This document shows positions 37,571 through 48,500 of a stretch of DNA of 64,000 bases, piece by piece. The notes below the pieces were generated by a model that was not told the origin of the DNA, made no database searches, and worked only from the letters and a program-made list of their open reading frames with translations. Origin of the DNA: Muricea muricata. Lineage: Eukaryota > Cnidaria > Anthozoa > Malacalcyonacea > Plexauridae. The number at the start of each line of letters is the position of its first letter. The stretch's first letter is position 1. A program made the translations under genes and the position numbers. The stretch covers positions 4,850,558-4,914,557 of the forward strand of contig OY979724.1 of NCBI GenBank assembly GCA_963855995.1, written 5' to 3'.

Positions 37571-40500
37571 ATGGTAAGTTTTATAAATAATAACATTGTT
37601 TGTAGCTGTATATAGGTTGCAGTTTACTGTCACAGGTAGCTAGCTGGCTGTACCGTCCTAGCTAGGTCCTTGGAAGCTAAACTTATTTTAACATTTCTGC
37701 GTATGCACTTGGGAAACACATCAACATAACAACTATTTTGTCTAAAACTAATGCCTGCAGTATCGGTTTAAGATAATTACCGCAATTAATTCAATTGAAC
37801 TAGAAGTGCTCCAAAGAATTATCCAGATCAAATATCGTGTTCTGTGAAAGCTCAATTATTGTTGCGAACGTCGCAATTTTTGTACACATTGCTAGATGGG
37901 GTTAATAGAATAGAATATGCTTCCGTAGTAAAGCGCAAACACAAAGGAATAGCAAAGTGGTTACAAAAAAGTTTTGTTAGGCCTAATTTGTCACAAGGAG
38001 TACTTGATATGAGCCCTTTCAGTATTTGCACTCGCTAACTTCCTCACACAATTTAGTTTATTTGAACTTTGAGTAAAGAATTTTTGATGATGGCGCATTT
38101 TCTAAATTTAGAAATTGAACTGTCTTAGTAATATTCCCACACAATTGTCTACACAATTGTACCAGACATGGCACGCACAAATCAACTTTTTTAAGTTGAG
38201 ACTCGTAAGTGTGACGATCCTACTTAATTGCTCTTGGACTCATGGGTCTAGATGGGGTTTAATGTTATAGTGTTTAGTGTTGAAACGCCAAAAAGTTTCC
38301 TGTTTTGTCATGATAAAAGTCTTAGCAGTTATTCAAATTTTCAAAAAAAATCATGCCTTTTGTAATGGCTTTAATTAGGACAAAAAATTTGTACATCGCT
38401 ACCTGCATCCAGTACATTGCTTGCCTACTGGCAATTTAAATTTATTATTTGCAATCTATGCACAGAATAGTGAGATATGTGTTACTTTTTGGGAAATAAG
38501 CAAAATTTAACTGTTATGCTGAGCCCCATTGAGCGACAAGTTCATTAAACGCTGGTTTTGGCATATCTTCGTTGTTGTCTAGGAATTAATCACGTCTGAA
38601 GGTATAATTGTTACAAACAGAATCTTTTTTGGAAGTGTTCCAGATTGGGTAAGGATTCGACGACATGCGTTTTAAGCAACACGCCCTTGAAGTTTGAAAT
38701 CTAGCCTAATAGTTCATTACGTCTTGTGTAGATGTGTGAGAATAAGCTGCAGCTTGCTTTTCAAGACCTCGAATTCGATGTTCAGGATACACGGATTGTA
38801 GTAGACATGAAAACTGGGCGAAGCAAGGGGTAGGTCGGGTGAAAAAATTCGTCAGTCGTACATCTGGCATGACTTTTCTTACATGAATATTTTTTGTATG
38901 TTAGGTATGGGTTTGTAACATTCTATAATTCCGATGATGCAAAGGGGCTTATTAAAAAGGTTGGTAAAGCTGGTTTGATTTTGAAAATAGAACACAAATC
39001 TCCTAATACCTAGCTAGCCTAAAAATACATGCTTCAACGAGTAGATCTGGTGTAGTACATGTATATTTATGATGGCCTTCACATGACTAAATTTGCAGGG
39101 TTTTGTCCTAACCAAGGATGGTGTGAAATTAAAAATTGATGCAGCTGTTCGAAAGAAGGTACTTTCTTGCTCACATTAGACTGCATTGTACTACTTGTCG
39201 ACCTAAATGCTTCCTAGTTATGGTCTCTGCACCAGCAGCGTCCTCGTTCCTGGTTATGGTCTCTGGCCTCGAGGCTATGGCCTCGTTATGGTCTCTGCAC
39301 CAGCCACGCCCTCGTTCTACCACAATGACTTGGCTGGACTGCACTGCAAACCCCCCCCCCCCCCCCCAAATCATCCTAGGCAAGACAAAATTGTTTATTT
39401 ATAGGAATTTCTAAACTTATTTTAGCTAGTGGGGCTACCCTGGTTATAGGGTAACCTTCCTTAAGGTAGAGTGTAACCCTGGCAGGATAGACAGGTTTCT
39501 ATCATTTAGGCATCTTGACTTGGCTAGAAGAGGCAAATATGTAGGCATGTGTGTTCCATCTGCTGCCTTATAAAGTGTAAAATCTTCTTTATCTTCAGAA
39601 GCAATTGCTGCAGTCAGTCACTATAACATGATGAATAATGCTACCAATCTGAATGCTGTGTACCCCACACAAACCAATCAAGTTCACACACCGGTAAATG
39701 AAAAAACAATTGCACAATGTTATACAGTCGCGGCAATAGAAGCGTTTCGAAAATATTTGAGCAATTCATTTACCGGTACTCAAGTTTGGCAGTTCCTCTG
39801 ATCAACTCCTGTTATTCTTCAAATTTTAAAAAGTTAGTTAAAATGTTCACAACTTCCTGTTTTTTCAACCATATTGAGCAATCAGAATGCTCACGAATAA
39901 GATATAGCATTCTGATTGGTCACAATTAACAGGAAGTTGTGAATCTTTCAAGGAACTTGTTCAAAACTTTAAGAAATTGATCCAAGGAACTGCTAAACGT
40001 GAGCAAATGAATTGGTCAAATTTTTTTGGAATGCTTCTATTGCCACCACTGTAGGCCAAATATGTTGTACTACAACTTAACTAAATTTTCATGAAAATGA
40101 TAGGAGACACCTCCTGTAAAGAATACTTATGTAGAGATGCCACTATTTTCCACCTCCTCCCTTTTCTATTCCTAAAGTCAACAAAATTGGTGAACTGCAT
40201 ATAATGAGTATATCATGACTGAGCACAATGTCTGTATTTGGAGTGATTTATACAGACATGACTAAACTATAATCACAAATTTTGAGTGAAAATTGTTTTT
40301 TGGAGAAGCATGGATTCCAGTAGGTGTAAAACTTGCCATGGGTGGGGTAGACTTTGTCTCGGGGGGGGGGGGGGGGGGGGGCAAGGCAGCCCTCTTCAAA
40401 ATTTAAGTGTGGTTAGAGATCTTCATTCTGAAAATCATTGGAGTTGGGATTTGGGGCCACCCATAATTATGTCACTGTGTAGCTAATATGTATTTCAAAT

Positions 40501-40590
40501 TTGTAGCAGATTCAGTATATCTACCCAATGATCACCGTCTGTGAAAGTACCACAACACCTTTGACCACACCCCAGGCTAACCTGGGCTAA
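37571..40590 (+). CDS. RRM RNA-binding protein, DAZ/BOULE-like
   Basis: Proposed exons: 37571-37573 (ATG then GTAAGT), 38583-38648, 38732-38829, 38905-38959, 39099-39158, 39599-39693, 40507-40590 (stop TAA). The first five join in phase into one RRM: RNP2 IFFGSV, then DTRIVVDMKTG, RNP1 KGYGFVTF, ending LKIDAAVRKK like the LKLGPAIRKQ end of DAZ-family RRMs. These proteins bind mRNA 3' UTRs and promote translation in germ cells. The last two exons encode a Q/N/T/Y-rich tail (VSHYNMMNNATNLNAVYPTQ; QIQYIYPMITV). A one-base phase gap between 39158 and 39599 means a small exon is missing from my model or the join is wrong. The gene is inside the 25.5-kb segment in the ACSL locus, antisense to it. 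Another small RRM protein remains possible. Confidence 0.65.
39219..39319. repeat. Short tandem repeat in the RRM gene intron
   Basis: Three imperfect copies of GTTATGGTCTCTG followed by CACCAGC or GCCTCG, then a long poly-C run (about 39350). Frames through it are not convincing exons, although the missing exon of the RRM gene could lie near here. Confidence 0.7.
39725..40051. mobile_element. Tc1/mariner-like MITE with TA duplication
   Basis: Ends CAGTCGCGGCAATAGAAGC and GCTTCTATTGCCACCACTG, flanked by TA on both sides. A nested inverted pair (CAACTTCCTGTT...AACAGGAAGTTG) lies in the middle. Located in the last intron of the RRM gene. Confidence 0.75.
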
Positions 40591-40899
40591 CCAGGCAAAC
40601 TATACATGGCAAAGTCTAGGCATCCCCATGATGACCTACACAGATTACTAATTAATATCTCTGGTCAATCCAGTCCTGCAGGGCAGGTTGAATGCAATTT
40701 TACAATCAAATGTCAATCTTTATTCCTGCAGGCAGAAATTTTTATACTTTTAATTTTCAAACTAAAAACTTTGCTTGATAATTCACATTGTTGTTGGGTG
40801 TTTTATTAATATATTGTTTTATGTTCTGCGGCTTCCAAGCAGGTCTTTGAAGATTAAGGTATACATTTTTTGCTTTATTGTGCATGCTGTATGTATGGG

Positions 40900-40905
40900 A
40901 ATAAA
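40900..40905 (+). terminator. Candidate poly(A) signal of the RRM gene
   Basis: AATAAA about 310 nt after the stop codon at 40590. Confidence 0.45.
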
Positions 40906-41967
40906 ATGTTAAAACATTGACTGAGTGAAATTTTGTCTGTAGTTTTTTTAGTATGACTGCCCATATACAGTTAGTATTACTATTACAGACTATGTACTGT
41001 ACTTCATAGGTTGTCTAACTGACATTTCTATGGCCACTTAAAATGATATTTTTTGGACATCTGGCTTGCCATATTTTCACACTGTAAAAACTCTTAATGC
41101 CAGACAACTTTGATCTAGAAAAGTGTGTATATGTAGATCTACTGATTAATGCCAGACAACTTCTAAAAGTGTGTAATATATAGACTGCACTTTATAGTTA
41201 TTTTTAATTATAGACTGGTGTGATAGGTACTTGACTGAGAAGTTTGCTGGTCACAATTGATACTCTAATAACATGGTTAATTGTGACAATTATTTGCCTA
41301 ACAATGCAATGTTGATTAAGTACGTAAGTCTGTATCATAGGTGTGTTTTCCTAGCACAAAAATATCAAGAATTTAATACCAAAATCTATAATATGTTTTA
41401 TCATCTACAATATAATACACTTTTAGTTACGGCTACTGCAGATATGTGTTAGACTCATTGTTTAATAACTTGTTTAACAATTCCCTACTTTTGGAGTTAA
41501 TGGCATGATTGAAATAGCTTGTTAGCACTATCTAGTACTAACTACACATTAATTTCTACACTGCTTCATCATATATGGATAACACAAATTTTACTAGACA
41601 ATTTGCAAGAATTGCTGCAGCAACTATATAGGATTTATATTACATAAACTAATTAACAATTAAACAAAGAGGACATGTTGTATATGAGGTGATAGCCAAG
41701 GGGGATGCAGGTTGAGTCTACCTTTTTTAGTACAACCCAGCAGTCAGACAAAATTTTGTTTGAAAATAATATATCGCTGACAATATAATACAGAAGGATG
41801 CAATAAAGTTTGTTTCGGTTCTGCTACTATAGGTCTACCACCAGTAGACCTATAGTAGCTCAGCCAATCAGAGCACTGGATTTGCAGCAGAAACAACCTA
41901 TAGTAGGTTATACTAATATATATTAGATAAGGTAATTATGTAAAATCATAATCTCCTACCATACTTC

Positions 41968-43016
41968 TTAGTTGTGAAAAGCAACCAGTTTTATGAGCTC
42001 GCAGTTATCAGGGTGTCTCTGAATGATGTTAGACCTGAGCAACAGCTGTATGTAAGGTGGCCAGTACGTTGGCAAAATCTTCATGTAGCAGTCGTGGGGA
42101 CTTTCAAATAATCGGTTCATTAATGTCTGTTTAAAAAATAGGAAGACAGAATAAGGGGTTAATAAATGGAAGCCTAAACTAGTCTCAGTTGAAATTTCAT
42201 AAACATTTGAAACAACTTGCAACAAGTATTGAGAACTTGCAACAAACTTGTCAACAAGTTGTGCAAACAGATCTAGATATCCGCTTTTTGTAACAAGTTG
42301 TAGCAAGACGCCTGAAGACATTGCGACCTGGGTATTTTTGGCTGTGCGGTTAAGTATACATAGTGTACATCAATCCATATTCACCTCAATTATATGTTGC
42401 AAAGTGCAGTACTTTCTTTGGTGCATTAAGTTTTCTTCCTATATAAAAATGTATTTAGATAAGAACAGGAATGGGTCATGATCCAGGAGGGTGCTGAACT
42501 CTAATGACTGGGTCGCCACCAACCCAGGCTAGCAGACTTTGCAAGTAGTTGGTTATAACAATAAAAGACAATGAACTATCAAAATTGGTTTTCTATAGAA
42601 CAAATCACAAACAATGATAACTTTTGTTTTAAAAGTCCAATTGCAAAGCCCGATCATTTTAGGTTAGTATTTACCCTTAGCTAATGACTATACCTATTAA
42701 GTACTCATTAGCTTTGTTAAATTAATGTGTGTCTACCACCCTTCATAATACAGGTCTCGAGTAATATTTGAGCAAAAAATGCATGATCATTTCTTCAAAG
42801 GCTGAAGCAATGAAAATATTGAAGATGATACTCAGGTAGAATCACAAGTGTTTAAATGTGCAAACTCCCTCCCCCCCACCCTTCCCCCAGTAAATTCACC
42901 GCCGGGTGCAAACAAACATAAAGGCTTTAATGTCTTCAAAAAGGCTTGGCTATGACTGTGTCAATACCGGTACATACCTCATCTGGTGCTGGAAAATGAT
43001 TAGACAAAAACTTCCC
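41968..43016 (-). CDS. Unidentified gene, last two exons
   Basis: Two exons in phase: 43016-42978 (GKFLSNHFPAPDE, with clean AG and GT borders) and 42126-41968 (TLMNRLFESPHDCYMKILPT ... RSNIIQRHPDNCELIKLVAF, stop at 41970-41968) behind a strong acceptor (TTTTTTAAACAG). The sequence is leucine/aromatic rich and helical-looking, as in the end of a HEAT/ARM-like protein; I do not recognise the family. An earlier exon may be 44636-44555 (RFFIKALLQKCFKTTNFDRL-containing frame), but its end phase does not fit directly. It lies inside the 25.5-kb segment, so the upstream part may be missing. Confidence 0.45.
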
Positions 43017-43035
43017 CTGTAGAAATAGAAAAAAC

Positions 43036-43110
43036 AAGACGCCTGCTAAGGCGTTCACTGACTTCACTCCGCCTGCCGAAACGAAAATGGGCACAAGGCC
43101 AGGCACGGCT
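43036..43110. repeat. Second copy of the CAAGACGCCTGC element end
   Basis: Same sequence as the left end of the 25.5-kb segment (CAAGACGCCTGCTAAGGCG ... CTCCGCCTGCCGA ... GGGCACAA) in the same orientation, with a 9-bp internal duplication (TTCACTGACTTCACT). Confidence 0.75.
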
Positions 43111-43119
43111 GTAACTAAA

Positions 43120-45098
43120 GCGTTCATTGGGGTTGGGGTATATTCACTTATTCTGTTCTGCCCAACGAATTCCTTTTTAAATCAGTTATAATTAGGGTAC
43201 CTTCAAAGGCAATTTAAGACATTGCTAGCACATCTTATGTAATCACTAAGATAACCAAAAATCAATGTCTGAGTGACCTGCCAGGCACTCTGCCCAGAGT
43301 GCTAGTAGGATTGCACTTTTTAGAATTTAATTGGGCTACCTAGGGTAGTACCAGTATGGAAGTATGGCTATTTTCGACGAGACCTCGGGTGTGCATACAA
43401 AAAAATCCCAGACCTTCCAACTTTGTGACTTGAAAATGAGTGAGATTTCTCCACACCCCCCCTGAAAAAATGTTTAAAACGGAAATGGTGTTTACTGCAT
43501 TTTCGCACTCTTCTTGGCAGAGGCTTTTTGGTTTTAGTGCCTTTTCATTGTAACATCGGTTAACATGCATACATGCATGACAGTATTTTACCGATATATA
43601 ACTATGCTACCATTGATAACTAAGTAAAACATCATGTACAAATACATCATTAAAGTGTTGTCTGGGGAAATCCTTTAAGTGTCAATTTACTAATTTGCGC
43701 AACAGTCCAACTTGCGTAATACTACCAGTGAGAATACGACATAGTTAACACGCGTTACTTAGCTGCTGTATAAAATAATAAAAGTACTTTGTTTTATAGT
43801 AATAGCTATTGATTCAGCTAAATACAAATATTGACTTGCCAAGAGACGCGTTAAAACAAAAAATAGGTAGATTTTTTATTTATATTTTTTTCGCTTTTGC
43901 GTGAGAAAATAGAGACAATGCGTGTGAGCGTGAGAAATACTTCAAATGCGTGTGTCTCACGCAAAATGCGTGAGAGTTGGAAGGTCTGAAATCCAAGTGT
44001 GCAGTGTGCAAAACTGTGACAAGTGCACTCAAGTGTGCATGTTTATTAGACAAGTAGCACCGATCAATGATAAATTAAAATTAAACTTCAACATGTATAA
44101 TTAATACATTCTTCAAATAAAAATATCACACTCCTTATTGAGTACGCAAATCACAAGGTATTCAATTTTCGCCTTTTTCTATGCATCTTCCAGACCTCTC
44201 CAAGTCTTTCACACTCCTAACATACCTTGCGCGTTCAGCGCAAGAATCGTAATCAAGTGTGCAAACCTGAACGTAACAAAAATTCTCGTGTGTGCATTTG
44301 CCATACTTTCCATACTGGCTGTAGCACACTGCCTGAAGTGAAGTCTCCACGATATAATTTGTTGGGAATTTTAGACTAACATATGTATTTCTGAAATTGG
44401 AATGTAAAATGTCTCTTACCTTTTATAATTATATGATATCCCACAAGCAAATAAATCATTTTGCACGAAATATTAGCATCTCAACATAAATATAGAAAAC
44501 CAAGGAAAGAAATCACAACGTGTTTAGAATTAGGAACACATTTCCTAGACTCACTCCTTAATCATGGAATGATGGAGTCTATCAAAATTTGTCGTTTTAA
44601 AACATTTCTGGAGCAATGCTTTGATAAAGAACCTTCCTGTCCCTTTTTGTTAACTATTACATGTTAAAAATTGTGTTTTGTATATAGATATTTCAGTAGA
44701 ATTTGCGTTTGATTCTTGTGTAGAAATTTCTAAATTTCCTTAAAAGTAGGAATAACAGAAAATGACGGAAACACGCTCTCAAAACTTCACCGCGATACAT
44801 CTCGGTAAAGTTGCGCGGTGGAATTTGTCGTTTTAAAACATTTTGCACGAGAATCTTTACACGTAAAACTTCAGTTGCGGTTTAGGTGTTCTAGCATACA
44901 TGTTAAAATGTGTGTTTTGTTGACATATTCCGCTAGAAATTGAGTTTAAACGCCGTGTTTAGGTCGGCTCACGCGGCTTGTGCCAGCGGTATCACCCATG
45001 AGCGGCGGCACCGACTTCTGACACCGAAAAAAAATAAAAAAAATAAAAAAACAGAAACGGGCGCATTTAAAACTCCGCCTCGCCTACGGCAGGCGGAG
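43120..45098. other. No confident gene
   Basis: Contains a possible minus-strand exon at 44555-44636 (see the unidentified gene) and overlapping short frames around 44.1-44.67 kb on both strands. A GC-rich palindrome (CTCCGCCTCGCCTACGGCAG) at 45.07-45.10 kb is the right end of the 25.5-kb segment. Confidence 0.4.
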
Positions 45099-45129
45099 TA
45101 ATTACACGCCGCTGGACTCCCAACGTGAC
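45099..45129 (-). pseudogene. ACSL exon, 5' half of an interrupted exon
   Basis: After the acceptor (TTGTAG|GTCACG) the conserved frame reads (G)HVGSPAACNY, the ACSL GHVG motif, and stops being ACSL-like exactly at TTA|CTCCGCC, where the GC-rich element begins. A GTAATT inside the exon could serve as a new donor. Confidence 0.7.
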
Positions 45130-45575
45130 CTACAATACGCAAAATGAACGTACGTTACGAAGCGGGCAAGCTTGACTGTAATGACTTGTGTCAGGAAAAT
45201 ATTTCCTCACTAAATTAGAGGGACGCCAATCCAAGGTTCAAAATATCAAAATGATTTTAAAAATAATTACTTCGGTATTAATGTTATTTTCTCTCATTAT
45301 TCTTCTTAGGAGCAATTCTTAGGAGACAAACTTCCTAATTATATAGGTCACAGCAAATTAACTCGTTGGCCTATATGGTATATACTTTAAAAACCAACAT
45401 TTACTCCTTAACTACCTTTAATATTACTTCCCCGCCTCTTTTGTGAATATTATAGGGCCAAAAATTGTATGGCTCCATCCTGTTTGCATTCTGTTTTCGA
45501 CAACTTATAATTTTTGGCGTCTAGTTTGGTCAATAGATTTGCCTGCATCAGGGCTTGAACAAAACTTGAAATTAC

Positions 45576-48500
45576 CTGAAGTAAAATCAGCCTCAGTGTC
45601 CCACTTGTGGTACATTCTGTTTGGCCATAACCCTCGACGATCTTACAAAAACAAACATCACACATTATAATAACATTTATATGTTGTTCTTGCTTCAAAT
45701 GTAAATATCGAAAAAAAAGTCGAGCAATTTTAATCAAAATAATGGCCTAGTTCATACTGGATCAAGACGGATGATCTGTCTGGACGAACGTGGAGAAGAG
45801 AAGATAGTTTGTCTAAGAATTAGTGCGCAAGCAGACACACCATCCGTAAGATCGAATATTGTCGATCTGATCTTGACTTGCCGGTTTCGAATTTGAACAG
45901 CACCATTGTCTAGGAATTTGTTGCACCAGATGTCTGCGACATGACGATAAAATTATTTAATAATACGTCGTATAAAAAGACAATCCTTTACGAATCTTTG
46001 ATTATTTTACAGGATTCTCAGTTACTGGTATTGAAGCAAATAAGGTATTTTTGACATCATTTTAAGTTTTTGACAAAATAAAATATAATTATAATGTAAA
46101 CAATAACAAAGCCTGTGATACCATAGTATGACAGTATTCCTTTAACAGATGACCCTTTGGAATGAATGCCGCACAAGAGTAACTATGTGCATTTTTTACT
46201 TTATCCAACGACGTTTGAAAGAATGCGAATGAAGTTCCTAAGACATTCACATAGTTTGACTGGATAGTTGGCTTTGGTGTTTAGGACCTGCTTCCACGCA
46301 GCCTTGCAATTCATCCGTAACAAGGTGATGTATGTTTTATAGTCGGTTAGGCACTTTTTCCACGTAACCGATCAAAGTCATCGCCAGTTACAACACCACA
46401 TTATCGGATAAAGTTGTGGTGAAGTCTGTGATACGTGGAAACACCAAAAAGAATTGTTCGGTTAGAATGTATCGGGTTTACGTGGAAACGTAGCCTTGTA
46501 GTTCACGCGACTGATCTGGCAGGCAGATGATAGGTCATGATGGATTCTGGTATAAGTCGGGTAAAATTGGTAAGCTTACTATACATTTCTGTATTTGTTT
46601 GAATTTTTTTTAATCAAAACTACTGAACGACTAAAAGCAACGGTAGAGCATATTACCCAACATCCAAGGACAACTTTTAAAAATGTTAAAACTTTGTCCT
46701 CAATCGGTGCAGCACCAGTGCCGATAAGAGAAACATTTCCACCAAGGATTGCCTGTGGGAATAAATATGTTTAAGTCTAAATCTACTGTCAATGACAATG
46801 TCAACAAAGTGCAAAAGACAACAACAACAATAATAACAACAACAACAACGATAACAACCAACAAAAATTATAAGAAAAATACAGAGAATTATAACACTTA
46901 CAAATATAGCTCTAAGAATTATTACACCTATAACACTACAAATTATAACAATTACAACACCAGCAGAGTAAGTTTCAATGAATTAATTTGCGTACCTGAA
47001 CTTTCCTGAATACTAACTTGTCCCAAAAGCCATTGTTGTATATCTGACCTCTAAAAGAAAAAAATGATATATTTTTGAGGCTATTGTGTCCCTCTCCAGT
47101 AAGGGTGGAAAATATTTTTCTTTCTGTGAGAACAGTATAAAGATTATATATTCCCTGCCGATCTGCAGTGTTTTTCCTTAAAATGTTATACTACAAATCC
47201 TAAACACATGGCCAGTGTTAAAATCTCCGGCGACTGGTGAGAATTTGCTACGACGCTCGCCTATTTTTTCCACCCCTGTCCTCTAGTCAGTCCTTCGTTT
47301 CAATTAACCCTCCTTCGTTTCAATTAACCCTCCTTCGTTTCAATTAACCCTCCCCCGTTTTTCTAGGTGAAGATATTTATTAAGTTCTCTGTTACAATCG
47401 TGGCAATGGAAGTGTTCCTAAAAACGCATCAAATAATTTTTTTGTATGAACCAAGAAGTGTTAACGACTTCATGCATGTTTGAATAGTTATCAAATTTTT
47501 ACATATTTGATCACATATATTGGTTGATACAAGGAAATGAATTGATAGTAGTGTCGTATTTATGCTTGCTAACCCAAAGGAGGAGAAGCTATATGGGCGC
47601 CTGCCACTAGTCTTAATAGACAATGCGGATTTTAGAATTTGGTATGACAAGTAATGTCAGGTACAGTGTAATCCCAGGCTTACTTGATAAGGTCAGCCTT
47701 TTTCGACTCAAAAGCCTTGCTGAACAACCACTTCTTCAAACCTTCACTTGACGCCACACCTTCACTAACCTTATTTAATAAAATGAAGAAAACGTGTTCA
47801 TTTTTCTAAGGTAAACAATAATACGTGCTTTTATATACAGCTTTCAAATTAAAAAAGTTTGTCGTTCAAAAATCTAAAAGCTAAATTACAAAACCCAAAA
47901 TACGAGACGTTCTACTAATAAGACAAGGTTTAATGGCAAAGACATTACTATATTCTTATTCAAAACTTCGCTCCTCGTAAGCCATATAAGTACAGTCAAC
48001 TCTCGCCTTACGGACACCTCGCTATTACGGACACCCCGCTATTAAGGACACTTGGTAAATCCCCGGCGAAACCTATTGCAAATTATATTGAAGCAGCTCT
48101 CGCTATTACGGACTCTCGCTATTACGGCATTGCGGACACTTCATGCGGTCCCCAACAAACATTTTTATTGTTCCACTCTCATTACAACGGACACCTTGGA
48201 AGTACTTTTCTTTAAACATAACGTGAAAGACTGAAAGTGAATTATCTTTTTAGTGACATATTGTATTTCTGTTTATTTGCCGAAATACTTTGAAGGCTTC
48301 ATACGTCTGTCAAAAAAATGACAAACAAAAAGTATTGAATGTCTTTCCGGCTTTATTTACATTGCTTCTATCTAAAGTATCTTTACAGTGAGGGAAAGAA
48401 AAGACATTCGAAACTGATTTTTTTCTATTGTAATTTGGTTAGGGTTGGTTAAATTTAGATACAATTTTCACTTAATTTTGGCTTGTACTTTGCGCTCGTT

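Larger units (their letters stand above)
19604..45098. mobile_element. 25.5-kb segment inserted in an ACSL exon, TAA target duplication (candidate)
   Basis: The left junction is TTATA-TAA|CAAGACGCCTGC and the right is AGGCGGAG|TAA-TTACACG. Removing the segment and one TAA restores a continuous ACSL peptide (AACNY joined to IKLVDVPEM). The termini are related when inverted: CGCCTGCTAAGGCG on the left, and CGCCTGCCGTAGGCG read inward from the right. A 3-bp TAA/TTA duplication is typical of PIF/Harbinger-type transposition; no Harbinger transposase was seen. The segment holds a DAZ/BOULE-like gene, part of another gene and many transposons, so a simple transposon is unlikely. It may be a small insertion enlarged later, a composite element, or a rearrangement. 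Confidence 0.5.

Noticed and set aside
41968..42126. NCELIKLV resembling the ACSL CNxIKLVDV segment
   Set aside because: The rest of the exon does not match ACSL, it ends in a stop directly after, and the true IKLVDVPEM segment is at 19.55-19.60 kb.
44461..44667. 68-codon plus-strand frame
   Set aside because: No domain; the opposite strand has a comparably open, splice-bordered frame, so neither is decisive.
46749..47009. 86-codon Thr/Asn-rich frame
   Set aside because: Low-complexity AAC/ACA repeat; a real ACSL exon lies on the opposite strand at its right end.
47288..47349. CRISPR-like repeat
   Set aside because: Units are head-to-tail without spacers, in a eukaryotic intron.
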